A DNA stretch of 64,000 bases from Bowmanella denitrificans (GTDB taxonomy: Bacteria > Pseudomonadota > Gammaproteobacteria > Enterobacterales > Alteromonadaceae), in the NCBI RefSeq assembly GCF_002887595.1, contig NZ_PEBU01000006.1:171535-235534 (forward strand), written 5' to 3'. Below are positions 49,345 to 58,893 of this stretch, piece by piece. Each line of letters begins with the position of its first letter. Positions within the stretch are counted from its first letter, which is position 1. The notes beneath the pieces were generated by a model. It was not told the origin of the DNA. It made no database searches and saw only the letters and a program-made list of their open reading frames with translations. The translations under genes and the position numbers were made by a program.

Positions 49345-49359
49345 TGTTACATCATAACA
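49345..49359. promoter_or_regulatory. Zur-like operator between DUF3299 and ABC genes
   Basis: TGTTA and TAACA arms flank a 5-bp centre (49345-49359) within AATGTTA-N5-TAACA, resembling the gammaproteobacterial Zur box core AATGTTAT...ATAACATT. It is the only such palindrome in the 61-bp divergent gap, 28 bp from one start codon and 20 bp from the other. Zur regulation is inference; the outer ATT half of the right arm is not matched. Confidence 0.55.
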
Positions 49360-49378
49360 AAACTAAACTAGGGAAAAT

Positions 49379-50065
49379 ATGGCAGATCTCCGACTCGATA
49401 CGGTTATTCATCTGGATAAGGTGCGCTTTGGCTGGGCACAGAACCCCTTGCTGGACATTGCAAACTGGCGGGTCGAGCGTGGTCAAAAAGTATTTTTGTA
49501 TGGGCCATCAGGCAGCGGTAAGTCCACCTTATTAAATTTGTTGTGCGGTATTATCAAACCCCAAAGCGGCAGTATTCGACTGCTGGATACAGATATCACG
49601 CAGATGAGTGCAGGCAAGCGGGATCGCTTTAGGGCTAAACATATCGGTATGATTTTTCAGCAGTTTAATTTGCTGCCGTATTTAAGCGTCAAAGAGAATA
49701 TCAATCTGGCCTGGGAGCTGGGTGGCACTGGTCAACGGAATGAGGGCTTTCTTGCCCATATGCTGGAAAGGTTGGAATTGGGCAATGAGTTGCTCATACG
49801 CCGCGCTGATAGCCTCAGCGTTGGCCAGCAGCAACGGGTGGCAGTGGCCAGAGCATTGTTAAATAAACCGGAATTAATTATTGCCGATGAGCCTACCTCC
49901 GCGCTGGATTCAGAGCTGCGTGACCAGTTTTTGCATTTGTTGTTAGGTTGTGCGGAGGAAAGTCAGGCCACCGTGGTATTTGTCAGCCATGATAAAAGCC
50001 TGAAAAGTTATTTTGATATCCATCAGGATTTGCGTGCTCTATCCACCATGAGGGAGGATGCCTGA
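49379..50065 (+). CDS. MacB/LolD-like ABC transporter ATP-binding protein
   Basis: The 228-residue ATPase has Walker A GPSGSGKST (42-50), Q-loop FQQFNLLPYLSVKENI, signature LSVGQQQRV, Walker B LIIADEPTSALD and switch His FVSHD. The sequence groups with LolD/MacB/FtsE ATPases that drive mechanotransmission-type permeases. The stop overlaps the permease ATG by one base (TGATG). Confidence 0.93.
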   Translation: MADLRLDTVIHLDKVRFGWAQNPLLDIANWRVERGQKVFLYGPSGSGKSTLLNLLCGIIKPQSGSIRLLDTDITQMSAGKRDRFRAKHIGMIFQQFNLLPYLSVKENINLAWELGGTGQRNEGFLAHMLERLELGNELLIRRADSLSVGQQQRVAVARALLNKPELIIADEPTSALDSELRDQFLHLLLGCAEESQATVVFVSHDKSLKSYFDIHQDLRALSTMREDA

Positions 50066-51378
50066 TGTTACTGCGAATTGCTTCAGCCAGCTTATGGAAT
50101 CGTCGCTTAACCGCATTATTGACTGCGTTCTCTATCGCCGTATCGGTGTTTATTATGCTGGGTGTCGATCATCTTAAGAATGAGATGAAGTCCAGTTTTG
50201 GCCGCACCGTGTCGGGGGTGGACTTGATTGTTGGCGCTCGTACCGGGTCAACTAACCTGTTGCTCTACTCAGTATTTCGTATCGGTAATCCCAGTAACAA
50301 TCTGTCCTGGCAAACTTTTCAAGCCCTTAGTCAGGCCAAGGAGGTGGATTGGGCGGTACCTATTTCCCTGGGGGATTCTCATAAAGGGTATCGGGTCATG
50401 GGCACCACTCCAGGGTATTTTGAGCACTTTAAGTATGGCAGCCGTCAGGACCTGGCCTTTAGGCAAGGACAAAGCTTTACCACCACGCAGGAAGTGGTAC
50501 TGGGCAGCGACGTCGCAGCAAAACTGGACTATCACTTGGGCGATGAACTGGTTATTTCCCATGGCACCGGTGAGGTGAGTTTTACCCATCATGACGCTTA
50601 TCCATTTAAGGTGGTGGGCATTCTAAATGCCACTGGTACGCCTGTAGACCAGACACTGCATGTGAATCTGGCGTCCATTGAACTGATTCATCTGAGCGGC
50701 GGACAGGGTGACCATGCCCATCCCCAGGTGCAAAGGCACGCCGCTATCACAGATCAAACCGAAGACCATCATGATGACCATGACCATGACCATGTAACGG
50801 AAGGTACTGGTCATCATCTGCAGCCAGGTTCGGTTACTGCCATGCTGGTGGGGCTGAAGTCCCGTATTGGTACCCTGACATTTCAGCGTAAAGTGAATGA
50901 ATATAAAGACGAACCCCTGTTGGCAATCATTCCCGGTGTGGCCCTGGCTGAGCTGTGGCAGATGATGGGCATGGTAGAAAAGGCACTGGCACTGATTGCG
51001 TTATTAGTACTGGTGGCAAGTTTGTTGGGCATGACCACTATGCTGTTGGCTTCCATGCGCGAACGCGAAAGAGAGATTGCCGTATTGCGGGCTATTGGTG
51101 CACACGCCAGCTTTGTGTTGTTGCTGATTGAACTGGAAGCGGTGCTGATTGCCCTGGCTGGCGCAGTGGCGGGTTATCTGGGGCTGGCGGGCTTGCTAAC
51201 CTTGCTTAAAAACTGGATCAGCAGTGAATATGGCTTGTTTATCAGTGGGTTGCCGTTATCCGGCTCTACCCTGGGTTATTTGGGGTTGATTGTTGGTTTG
51301 GCGGCATTATTGGCATTGATCCCGGCGGTGCTGTCTTATCGTACCGCGCTGAGCAGAGGCCTTAGTGTGCGTTTGTAA
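50065..51378 (+). CDS. FtsX/MacB-type permease with His/Asp-rich periplasmic loop
   Basis: The 437-residue permease has the type VII layout: helix 1 (about 15-35), a large periplasmic domain, then three C-terminal helices (about 305-330, 350-375, 400-425) with the cytoplasmic coupling segment REREIAVLRAIGAHASF. A metal-binding-like stretch, residues about 233-252 (EDHHDDHDHDH and then GHH), lies in the periplasmic domain. Such loops commonly bind Zn2+ or Cu2+. With DUF3299 and a Zur-like site it suggests a role in metal-linked envelope function rather than lipoprotein export. Confidence 0.9.
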   Translation: MLLRIASASLWNRRLTALLTAFSIAVSVFIMLGVDHLKNEMKSSFGRTVSGVDLIVGARTGSTNLLLYSVFRIGNPSNNLSWQTFQALSQAKEVDWAVPISLGDSHKGYRVMGTTPGYFEHFKYGSRQDLAFRQGQSFTTTQEVVLGSDVAAKLDYHLGDELVISHGTGEVSFTHHDAYPFKVVGILNATGTPVDQTLHVNLASIELIHLSGGQGDHAHPQVQRHAAITDQTEDHHDDHDHDHVTEGTGHHLQPGSVTAMLVGLKSRIGTLTFQRKVNEYKDEPLLAIIPGVALAELWQMMGMVEKALALIALLVLVASLLGMTTMLLASMREREREIAVLRAIGAHASFVLLLIELEAVLIALAGAVAGYLGLAGLLTLLKNWISSEYGLFISGLPLSGSTLGYLGLIVGLAALLALIPAVLSYRTALSRGLSVRL

Positions 51379-51390
51379 GCTTGCATCAGG

Positions 51391-52083
51391 CTAAATAAGC
51401 TTGGCACGCAGTGCTTTAACCCGGGTGCGTCCTACTGGCAGTCGGACGCCATTTTTCAGCTCCAGTTCGTAGCTGCTGCCAACAAACGCTTGTAGTGTTT
51501 TGCACTGGCTTAAAGGCACCATATAGGAACGATGAATTCGCTGAAATTCCTGTGGCAACAAGTGCTCCAATCGCTCCAGGCTTTTGTCGTGCAATATCGT
51601 GGGACCCGAAGACGGATAGACTTCGGTGTAGTGACCACAGGCTTTCAGGTAAACAATGTTTTTGACATCCAGTAAGGCCAGATTACCGGCCTGTCTGTAG
51701 CTCAGATATTTGCATGGTTGCATGGCCTGGCTTTGTGTCAGGCGTGTCAGGGCTTTGACTATGCGCTCCTGACTGAAAGGCTTGGGGATAAAGTCCAGTA
51801 CACCCAGCTCGAACGCTTCAATGGCCCTGTCGGTGTTGGCCGATACGACAATAGTGTGGAAACTTTGTGCCAATTGTTCCCGCAGCAATTCAAAGCCATC
51901 CTGACCGCTTAGATTCAGATCCAGAAACAGGATATCAGTGCCTCGCTCTGCCAGGTGGTCCCTGGCATCATCCAGATTGTCGAACAGACGGATTTGCCGT
52001 GGCTGGTTTGCCAGGGCCTGTTCGACAAAGCGCAGCAAGCGCTTGGCCACCATGGGCTCGTCTTCTACTATCAGCAGCTTCAC
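51391..52083 (-). CDS. LytTR-family response regulator
   Basis: The 230-residue protein has a receiver domain (phospho-acceptor Asp55 in LFLDLNLSG, acidic pocket EDE at 7-9, Lys in PKPFS near 103) and a C-terminal LytTR DNA-binding domain with VYLKACGHYTEVY, IHRSYMVPL and LPVGRTRVKAL. It overlaps the sensor-kinase gene by four bases. Target genes are unknown; LytTR regulators often control envelope or peptide-responsive genes. Confidence 0.94.
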   Translation of the reverse strand: MKLLIVEDEPMVAKRLLRFVEQALANQPRQIRLFDNLDDARDHLAERGTDILFLDLNLSGQDGFELLREQLAQSFHTIVVSANTDRAIEAFELGVLDFIPKPFSQERIVKALTRLTQSQAMQPCKYLSYRQAGNLALLDVKNIVYLKACGHYTEVYPSSGPTILHDKSLERLEHLLPQEFQRIHRSYMVPLSQCKTLQAFVGSSYELELKNGVRLPVGRTRVKALRAKLI

Positions 52084-53819
52084 AGGATATCTCCCGAGGC
52101 TAGCGGCAAACGCAGTTGGACCTGCCAGTCTGTAGATGACACATGACTCTGCATTTGCCAGTTGTCTGCATAACTTTCACGCAGTCTCGATTCAACATAT
52201 TGGTTGCCTGTACCTGTTTGCAGCTTACTGCTGGGGCGACCACTGACCACCGGCGCCATGAAGGTCAGGCACATAGTTTTATCTTCACGCTTTTGTTGCA
52301 CAGTGAAGACAAACTTGCCGTGGCGGTAATGATTATGGCTAATGGCGTTTTCCAGTAACGTCAGCAGGATACCTGGGGGGATCATCTGCTTGGGGTGACT
52401 GATATGGATATCCAGCGACAGTTGAGTGCCAGCCCGGTAACTCATGACGTTCAGGTGGGCCTGACAAAGCTGAAGTTCATCCTCCAGGCTAACGGCCGAT
52501 TGAGACGATAAGGATGCCATCTGGCGAAATTCCTCGGCAAGCGCCTGAATAAACGCAATGGCGGTGGGGGGATCCTCATCAATCCATTCTTCCACGGCGG
52601 TCAGGGTATTAAGAATAAAGTGCGGCTGCACATTGCGCTTTACCAATTCAAGCTCCAGTCGGCTTAGCCGCAGTTCTCGCTGTATCAGAGTATGTCTGTT
52701 GTGTTCGATGCTGCGGCTTAGAAAGTACAGCATCAGACAAATCAAAATAGTAAAGGATAAGAAGAAATACTGGTCCATGTAGGCGTAGGCATTGAAGGTC
52801 ACCGGCGCGATAAACAATATAAGTGCCGCCAGCAGCGCCGCTGAATTAGACTGCTTTTGCCACATGCCCTGTGCACAGATAAGTACCGAAATTGCCGCAC
52901 CCGCCAGAAACACCAACAGGCTGCGGCTATCAAAACCGCCGATAAACAGCACGATAAGCAACTGCAGCAAGGCTGCAAGACCCAGCCAGGTCAGTGTCTG
53001 TTTGAGTCCTAAGCGCAATAAACTGGCAAATAGCGCAGGTAACAGCAGGGCGATCACGCAGGATAAGGTCAACACTATCTGCATGCGGGTGGTATGCCAG
53101 TCGTAACTGTAACCCCACAAACCTCGCCAGGACTCAGCAACGATTAGCATCAGCATGGCCAGACTCAGCAACCCGAACAGCAGATATGGGCGCCCGGCCC
53201 GGTTGTTTGTGGCCAGTAACAGGCAGAGCAACCCTATGACCAGTAAGGCACTGGACATTAACAAGGGCGGGACCGCGCGTTTGAACGCCATCATCAGCAG
53301 ATCGTTGTAGGCACCGGCAAATACCCAGATATTGGCATTTTCAATAAAGGCTGGATTGTGCTGAGCCGAAATACGCAGGCGCAGGCTATGGTGCCCTGCA
53401 TCGCTGTGTGTCGAGGGCAGCAATAACACATTGTCGATGGGCGCAGGTATTTCTTGCTCTTTGCTGCGACCCACTATACCTGCACCACCGATAGGCACAT
53501 CGTCCCAGTAAGCTTCAAATGAACCGAGCACAGATATAAACAAGCCGGCGGGTTGTTCCAGAGGTTGGTTGAAATCAAAGGTCATCTGCAGCCAGACATT
53601 TTTTGTCCCTGCAGGCAGCGATGTGGTGCTGGCTTGTCTGTCGCCAGGCACATAAGGACCACCAGGATCGGGGCTAAGCCAGTATTGCTGGCTCCACTGT
53701 AAATTACCTATGGCACTTTGTTTACTCTGCCAGACAGACAGCCCGGCCACCGCTAACATGGCGGTAAGCATGGTAAGAAGAAAACGCAAATCCAGGCTCC
53801 CGGCTTTTTGTTTCATCAT
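52080..53819 (-). CDS. LytS-type sensor histidine kinase with extracytoplasmic beta-sandwich
   Basis: The 579-residue membrane kinase has an N-terminal signal/anchor (14-32), a periplasmic jelly-roll-like domain (about 50-180, VWLQMTFDFNQPLEQPAGLFISVLGSF), about seven helices (190-390), then the His_kinase domain with phospho-acceptor His400 in VQPHFILNTL and an ATPase N-box LLENAISHNH. The arrangement resembles 7TMR sensors. A four-base overlap couples it to the regulator gene. The stimulus is unknown. Confidence 0.9.
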   Translation of the reverse strand: MMKQKAGSLDLRFLLTMLTAMLAVAGLSVWQSKQSAIGNLQWSQQYWLSPDPGGPYVPGDRQASTTSLPAGTKNVWLQMTFDFNQPLEQPAGLFISVLGSFEAYWDDVPIGGAGIVGRSKEQEIPAPIDNVLLLPSTHSDAGHHSLRLRISAQHNPAFIENANIWVFAGAYNDLLMMAFKRAVPPLLMSSALLVIGLLCLLLATNNRAGRPYLLFGLLSLAMLMLIVAESWRGLWGYSYDWHTTRMQIVLTLSCVIALLLPALFASLLRLGLKQTLTWLGLAALLQLLIVLFIGGFDSRSLLVFLAGAAISVLICAQGMWQKQSNSAALLAALILFIAPVTFNAYAYMDQYFFLSFTILICLMLYFLSRSIEHNRHTLIQRELRLSRLELELVKRNVQPHFILNTLTAVEEWIDEDPPTAIAFIQALAEEFRQMASLSSQSAVSLEDELQLCQAHLNVMSYRAGTQLSLDIHISHPKQMIPPGILLTLLENAISHNHYRHGKFVFTVQQKREDKTMCLTFMAPVVSGRPSSKLQTGTGNQYVESRLRESYADNWQMQSHVSSTDWQVQLRLPLASGDIL

Positions 53820-53942
53820 ATCAAGCTTTTATGCCAGCGATGAGCCGTTAGTGAGATCTGCGAGCCGTTGATGCATTAACCGCCGGGTTGGCATGCCATG
53901 GTCGGTTAATCTGCCGCCTTCACTAACTTCAGGGAGCGCAAC

Positions 53943-55370
53943 ATGCGTTTTATCTTGCTACTGGTATCATTGTTTATCTCTGTTTTCGGTCAGGCTGACG
54001 AGGGCGACCTGTCTTCTCAGACTGACTATCAGACGCTTCTGCAGCAGTTCCATCTGACCGGACTGAGTGTTGCGGTGGTGGATGACTTCCAACTGGTCTA
54101 TCAGCATCAGGCGGGTGAGAAAGTCTATGGCTCAGGGCAGTTGATTGGGCCGGATACGGCATTCTCCACCGCATCCATGTCTAAACCTGTCACGGCAACC
54201 TTGGCCTTTATGCTGGCGGAGGCGGGAAAGCTGGATATGGACGCGCCTGTAGAGCGCTATTTAAAGCGCTGGCACTTGCCGGCATCAGATTTCGATACGC
54301 ATCGCCAATTGAGTATCCGCCAGTTACTGAGTCATACCGGTGGTACTAACCAAAGCGGTTTTGCTGATTTTTATCAGGGCGATGACATTCCCACCCTGTT
54401 GGAGAGTCTGAATGGCATTAAACTGCCGCGTTACAAAGAGCCTCTGCACCTGACTTTTGCGCCAGGTAGTGACTGGAATTATAGTGGCGGCGGCTATGTT
54501 TTAGTGCAGGTGGCACTGGAAGATATTACCGGTAAGTCACTAGCGCAACTAGCGGAAGAGAGGTTGTTTGTGCCGCTGAATATGCAGCATACCACTATGG
54601 TACAACCGGGCGATGAGGGTTTTTTAACGGATGTGGCCAAAGTACATGATGAGCAGCAACAGATCATTGGCAGTGGTTTGCCTATCTGCCCTCAGATTGC
54701 GCCGTCTGGTATGTGGAGCTCTGCGGCAGATTTAAGTCGCTTTCTGCTTGATTACCAACTGGCACTGGCAGGCAAGCCGTCTAAGGTGATTAGCCGCAAT
54801 GTAGCCCGTCAGGCCACCCAGATTCAGACTCTGAAAAAAATGGGCGGCTGGAGTGCAGGTTGGATGCGATTCGAGGCTAGCGGTAACCTGGACTGGTTTT
54901 CGCATGGCGGTTCAAATACCGGTACCGGAGGCACCATGATGGCCACTATGCAGGATGGCAAGGCCATTGTGATTCTGGCTAACGGACCAAATCCTGCGCG
55001 TTTGCCGGTAATCAACCTGCTGATTGAAGATATTATTGCCCGCCGGGACTGGCGCAAGCCTTTGCCATCCAGTGGCCAGCAACCTGGTCCTGAGGTATTA
55101 CAGGCGGTACTGGGGGAATTCCAACCACCCTATAGTGAAACGCCGCTGAAGATTTATCAGCAAGATGGTCGACTGTATTATCAGGGTACTATCACGCCAT
55201 GGAGTGCTAAGCGCAGTGGTGAGCTTATTTACCAGGGTAACGGTTTGTTTGCCAGTGATGACCAGCCTAATTTGCTGGGTGTACAGCGCCACGCTGCCGA
55301 TGGACTGACTTATCTCACCATTCGTCGTGGTATGAATGGCACACCTGAACCACTCATGCCCAAGCGATAA
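53943..55370 (+). CDS. Secreted serine hydrolase of the beta-lactamase family
   Basis: The 475-residue protein has a signal peptide (1-18) and a class C beta-lactamase/DD-peptidase-like domain (about 35-365): active-site SMSK (in STASMSKPVTATL), YSG in WNYSGGGYVLVQV as the second motif, and HGG in FSHGGSNTGTGG as the third. A C-terminal domain (about 385-475) follows. Members include esterases, DD-peptidases and peptidases, so beta-lactamase activity should not be assumed. It is divergent from the kinase gene. Confidence 0.88.
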   Translation: MRFILLLVSLFISVFGQADEGDLSSQTDYQTLLQQFHLTGLSVAVVDDFQLVYQHQAGEKVYGSGQLIGPDTAFSTASMSKPVTATLAFMLAEAGKLDMDAPVERYLKRWHLPASDFDTHRQLSIRQLLSHTGGTNQSGFADFYQGDDIPTLLESLNGIKLPRYKEPLHLTFAPGSDWNYSGGGYVLVQVALEDITGKSLAQLAEERLFVPLNMQHTTMVQPGDEGFLTDVAKVHDEQQQIIGSGLPICPQIAPSGMWSSAADLSRFLLDYQLALAGKPSKVISRNVARQATQIQTLKKMGGWSAGWMRFEASGNLDWFSHGGSNTGTGGTMMATMQDGKAIVILANGPNPARLPVINLLIEDIIARRDWRKPLPSSGQQPGPEVLQAVLGEFQPPYSETPLKIYQQDGRLYYQGTITPWSAKRSGELIYQGNGLFASDDQPNLLGVQRHAADGLTYLTIRRGMNGTPEPLMPKR

Positions 55371-55399
55371 ATATTCCAATTACAAGGGGAGGGGGATGT

Positions 55400-56431
55400 C
55401 TAAGGTAATAGCTGTTGTGTGATGCTGACCTGGCCCCGGTCAATACGGATATCGGCCAGCGCGCCATTTAGCAGAGTCATATTAGGCGGCAGATGGCCGA
55501 TATCGGCATCATAAATCACCGGAAAAGGCGCATCGCTGAATAGCTGCGCCAATATTGTTTTATCGCTAAAGTCGGCCTGCCGCTGTCCTGCATTTCGCCC
55601 CATCAGTAAGGTATTAACGCCCTTAAATATGCCGCGGTATTTCAGCCCTTGCAGCGCTCTGAATAGGGCCGTGGGGCTTAACTCTGCATTTTCCAGATAC
55701 AGAATGATGCCCTGGCCTTGTGACCAATGTTCAAACCGATTTATATCAAAATACTCGGTAGCAGCCAGATGGATCAGGATATCCAGGCATCCGCCAAACA
55801 GTCGCCCTCTGCATTGCACTTGTTCCGCCCGGCCCAGAATCTTCCACTGACTGTCAGGGCCAAGTTGCAGTCCTTGTTCGGGATAATCACTAAAGCTCAG
55901 GCCCTGTGACTGGAAATGACTGGCCGCATGCTGGGTAAAAGATTGCCCTGTGGCAAGGCTAAGCGGCGCCAGCGCAGAGGCCGTCAGTGGCTCTGTTTCT
56001 GCGGGCACCATTTGCATCAGGTTGGTGGCATGTACCGTGCACCAGCCCAGTTTGCTGGTCAGGGCATTTAACAGGGTGCTGATATCAGAGTGGCCGACAA
56101 TCCATTTAGGTGGCACCTCAGCCAACAATGAATAGTCAAGGCAATCGAGCAGATCCATGCCGATTTCACCGCCCCAGGGCGGCATGATGGCATCCACCTT
56201 TGGGTCCAGTAAAAAGTGCATCAACTCTGCCGCCCGCTGTTTTTTAGGGGCGCTGACATGCCGTTCGTTAGCCCGCAGACATTCTCCTTCGACCACCCTA
56301 AATCCTTGTTGATGCAAGTGCTGCAGGACCAGATTTAAACGTTGATGCATTTGCGGGGCTACCCCTGAAGAGGGGGCGGTGATGGCTATGGTGCTGCCTT
56401 TTTGCAGTGGCTTGGGGTATTTAATCATCAT
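55400..56431 (-). CDS. S66-family peptidase (LD-carboxypeptidase/MccF-like)
   Basis: The 343-residue protein is a serine peptidase of family S66: nucleophile region WIVGHSDISTLLNAL, Glu region IILYLENAE and His region DIGHLPPN. LdcA cleaves L,D bonds of peptidoglycan tetrapeptides in the cytoplasm and MccF hydrolyses microcin C; this sequence could be either. Its start overlaps the following small gene (56428) by four bases. Confidence 0.9.
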   Translation of the reverse strand: MMIKYPKPLQKGSTIAITAPSSGVAPQMHQRLNLVLQHLHQQGFRVVEGECLRANERHVSAPKKQRAAELMHFLLDPKVDAIMPPWGGEIGMDLLDCLDYSLLAEVPPKWIVGHSDISTLLNALTSKLGWCTVHATNLMQMVPAETEPLTASALAPLSLATGQSFTQHAASHFQSQGLSFSDYPEQGLQLGPDSQWKILGRAEQVQCRGRLFGGCLDILIHLAATEYFDINRFEHWSQGQGIILYLENAELSPTALFRALQGLKYRGIFKGVNTLLMGRNAGQRQADFSDKTILAQLFSDAPFPVIYDADIGHLPPNMTLLNGALADIRIDRGQVSITQQLLP

Positions 56432-56826
56432 TGTCCCAGTAATACCTGCACAGTGGTTTGTCCCAGCGCCTGTGCTTGCAGGGCTTCTTGGCGCTCCTGC
56501 TCGTTTAAGATGCCAACCAGTGGTGTTTGACGGCGTAGCTTGCGCATGCGGGGGCTGTCTTCAAGAAGCGCCTGATACATCTTATCTGGTGCATCGGTTA
56601 ACTGCTCAAGTGCGCAGTACCAAGTCAGATAGGCACCATGTCCCAGCCGGCCTAGCTCTTTGCGTTTTTCCAGGGTGTCCAGCACGCCAGGCAGAAGGTC
56701 GGGGGTGGCACAAAGCTTGTCCAACATGGCTTTGTGCAGCACTAGGATCTGCCGGTCAATATTTTCATCCTTGATACCGGTCTTTCTGATTTGATAAGGG
56801 CGGTCTTTTTTATGGCGGCTACGCAT
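56428..56826 (-). CDS. Conserved small protein of unknown function
   Basis: I do not recognise this 132-residue protein. It is mostly helical, charged (RSRHKKDRPYQIRK at the N-terminus), cytoplasmic, with no Cys pairs or transmembrane segments. Its overlap with the S66 peptidase gene and 12-bp gap from the DUF3820 gene indicate a real gene in an operon. Confidence 0.7.
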   Translation of the reverse strand: MRSRHKKDRPYQIRKTGIKDENIDRQILVLHKAMLDKLCATPDLLPGVLDTLEKRKELGRLGHGAYLTWYCALEQLTDAPDKMYQALLEDSPRMRKLRRQTPLVGILNEQERQEALQAQALGQTTVQVLLGQ

Positions 56827-56838
56827 AATTTATCAATC

Positions 56839-57054
56839 TTATGGCCTTAACAATGGCCTGAGCATGTTTTCCAGACCATTGGCTTTAATTTCGTGCACTA
56901 ATGCCAATTGCTCCCCCAATTTGCCGGCTGGGAAACCTTGTTGTGCAAACCAGACCAGATAAGGTTCGGGTAGTTCGAGCAATTTGCGTCCAGCGTACTT
57001 GCCAAAAGGCATGGTCTGATTAATGGCTTCCAGCATCTGCTGCTCAGCGCTCAT
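56839..57054 (-). CDS. DUF3820-family small protein
   Basis: The 71-residue protein has the family core TMPFGKYAGRKLLELPEPYLVWFAQQGFPAGKLGEQL, resembling DUF3820 proteins, whose function is unknown. I chose ATG 57054, which overlaps the ABC exporter stop (ATGA), over a longer frame to 57093. Confidence 0.85.
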   Translation of the reverse strand: MSAEQQMLEAINQTMPFGKYAGRKLLELPEPYLVWFAQQGFPAGKLGEQLALVHEIKANGLENMLRPLLRP

Positions 57055-58850
57055 GGGGTGATCTCTTGTTCTTCCTGCTGCTGAATCTGCCAAAGCCTGG
57101 CGTAGTGGCCATTGGCGGCAAGTAGTTTAAGATGGCTGCCCTGTTCGACTATCTGCCCTTGCTGCATCACCAGAATGTTATCGGCATCCACAATGGTGGA
57201 CAGTCGATGGGCGATGACCAGACTGGTATGGCCTGTGGCCACGCTGCGTAAGGCCGACAGTATGGCCCCTTCTGACTGGCTGTCCAAAGAGGATGTCGCC
57301 TCATCAAACAATAAAATAGGCGGGCGTTTGAGGATGACCCTGGCAATGGCGACCCGTTGTTTTTCACCGCCAGAGAGTTTCAGGCCGCGTTCACCCACCA
57401 TGGTCTGATAACCGTCCGGCAGGCTTTCCACAAATTGCTGCAGATGGGCCAGGCGAATAGCCTGTTTGACCTCTTCTTCACTGGCATCCGGGCGGGCGTA
57501 ATGTACGTTTTCAAACAAAGTGTCGTTAAACAGCACGGTATCCTGAGGCACAATGCCCATGGCTTTGCGCAGGGACTGCTGACTCACATCACGAATGTCC
57601 TGACCATCCACTAAAATACTGCCCTGGCTGACATCGTAAAAGCGAAACAATAGTTTCACCAGGGTCGACTTACCCGCGCCAGAGTCTCCCACCACGGCTA
57701 CCCGTTGGCCAGGTTCGATGATGAAATTCAGGTTGCGCAGGATGGGGCGGTCCGGCCGATAATGAAAATTCACCTGACAAAACTCAATTCGTCCTTTACT
57801 GACAACGAGGTCCTGGCAGTCGGGTTTGTCGTTAATACTTGGGGTCTTATCCAGCAAGGTGAACAAGTTCTCAATATTGGCCAGGGCGCCGCGAATTTCC
57901 CGGTACACAAAACCCAGAAAGTTGAGTGGCATAAAGATCTGCATGGTAAAGGCATTAATCAGCACAAAATCCCCAATGCTCATATGGCCTTTCGCCACCT
58001 GGCTGGCTGCCAGCCACATCATAGTGGTCATGGCGGTGGCAATAACCAGGGCCTGGCCGCCATTGAGTACAAATAGCGACAGGCGGTTTTTACGCCTGGC
58101 CTGTTCCCAATCGGCCAGGTCCTGATCGTAACGCTTAGCTTCATAGCTTTCGTTATTGAAGTACTTAACCGTTTCGTAATTCAGCAGGCTGTCGATAGCG
58201 CGCGAGTTGGTTGATGAATCCGCCTGATTGACTTCGCGCACATAGCGGGTACGCCAGTGCGTGGCCTTAACCGAAAACCACACATAGGCCACGACCGATG
58301 ACAATATCACTGCGGCGAAGCTGAAGCCGTATTGATAGAACAACAGGCCGACCACCAGGGCGATCTCCAGCAGGGTGGGTACTATATTAAACACCATAAA
58401 TCGCATCAGAAAGCCGATGCCAGTGGTGCCCCGTTCGATATCGCGGGATAAGCCACCGGTTTGGCGATTCAGGTGAAAATCCAAATCCAGCCTGTGTAGG
58501 TGCTCAAACACGCTCAGGCCGAGACGGCGCATGGCCCGCTCGGTGACGCGACCAAACAGGGTGTCACGTATTTCGCCGGCCAGCACGCTGAAAAGGCGCA
58601 ATAGTCCGTAGGCCAGAATTAATGCCAGTGGTACTACAAGCAATAGTTCGGTGGGCTGTTTTAAATTCAGGTCATCCACCACATGCTTAAGAATAAACGG
58701 CATACCAACGGCGGCTAGCTTAGCCCCAACCAGACACAATAAAGCCAGCACTACCCTGGATTTAAACTCACCAAGGTAAGGAATAAGTTGAAAAAACACC
58801 GACCAGTTGACCGGTTGATCGTTTTCCAGCGGAAATTTGTTGCGACGCAT
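57051..58850 (-). CDS. Atm1/HMT1-like ABC exporter
   Basis: The 599-residue half-transporter has six membrane helices (about 25-320) and an ATPase domain (Walker A GDSGAGKST near 390, signature LSGGEKQRVA, Walker B ILLFDEATSSLD). The membrane region has DFHLNRQTGGLSRDIERGTTGI and LLNYETVKYFNNESYE, features of the Atm1/ABCB7 group that exports glutathione-linked sulfur or metal complexes. It is followed by small genes and an S66 peptidase in one minus-strand unit. Substrate is inferred. Confidence 0.88.
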   Translation of the reverse strand: MRRNKFPLENDQPVNWSVFFQLIPYLGEFKSRVVLALLCLVGAKLAAVGMPFILKHVVDDLNLKQPTELLLVVPLALILAYGLLRLFSVLAGEIRDTLFGRVTERAMRRLGLSVFEHLHRLDLDFHLNRQTGGLSRDIERGTTGIGFLMRFMVFNIVPTLLEIALVVGLLFYQYGFSFAAVILSSVVAYVWFSVKATHWRTRYVREVNQADSSTNSRAIDSLLNYETVKYFNNESYEAKRYDQDLADWEQARRKNRLSLFVLNGGQALVIATAMTTMMWLAASQVAKGHMSIGDFVLINAFTMQIFMPLNFLGFVYREIRGALANIENLFTLLDKTPSINDKPDCQDLVVSKGRIEFCQVNFHYRPDRPILRNLNFIIEPGQRVAVVGDSGAGKSTLVKLLFRFYDVSQGSILVDGQDIRDVSQQSLRKAMGIVPQDTVLFNDTLFENVHYARPDASEEEVKQAIRLAHLQQFVESLPDGYQTMVGERGLKLSGGEKQRVAIARVILKRPPILLFDEATSSLDSQSEGAILSALRSVATGHTSLVIAHRLSTIVDADNILVMQQGQIVEQGSHLKLLAANGHYARLWQIQQQEEQEITP

Positions 58851-58893
58851 TCAATACCAAGGTTGCGGCTAAGGTTTGGGGGATTGTAACAAG

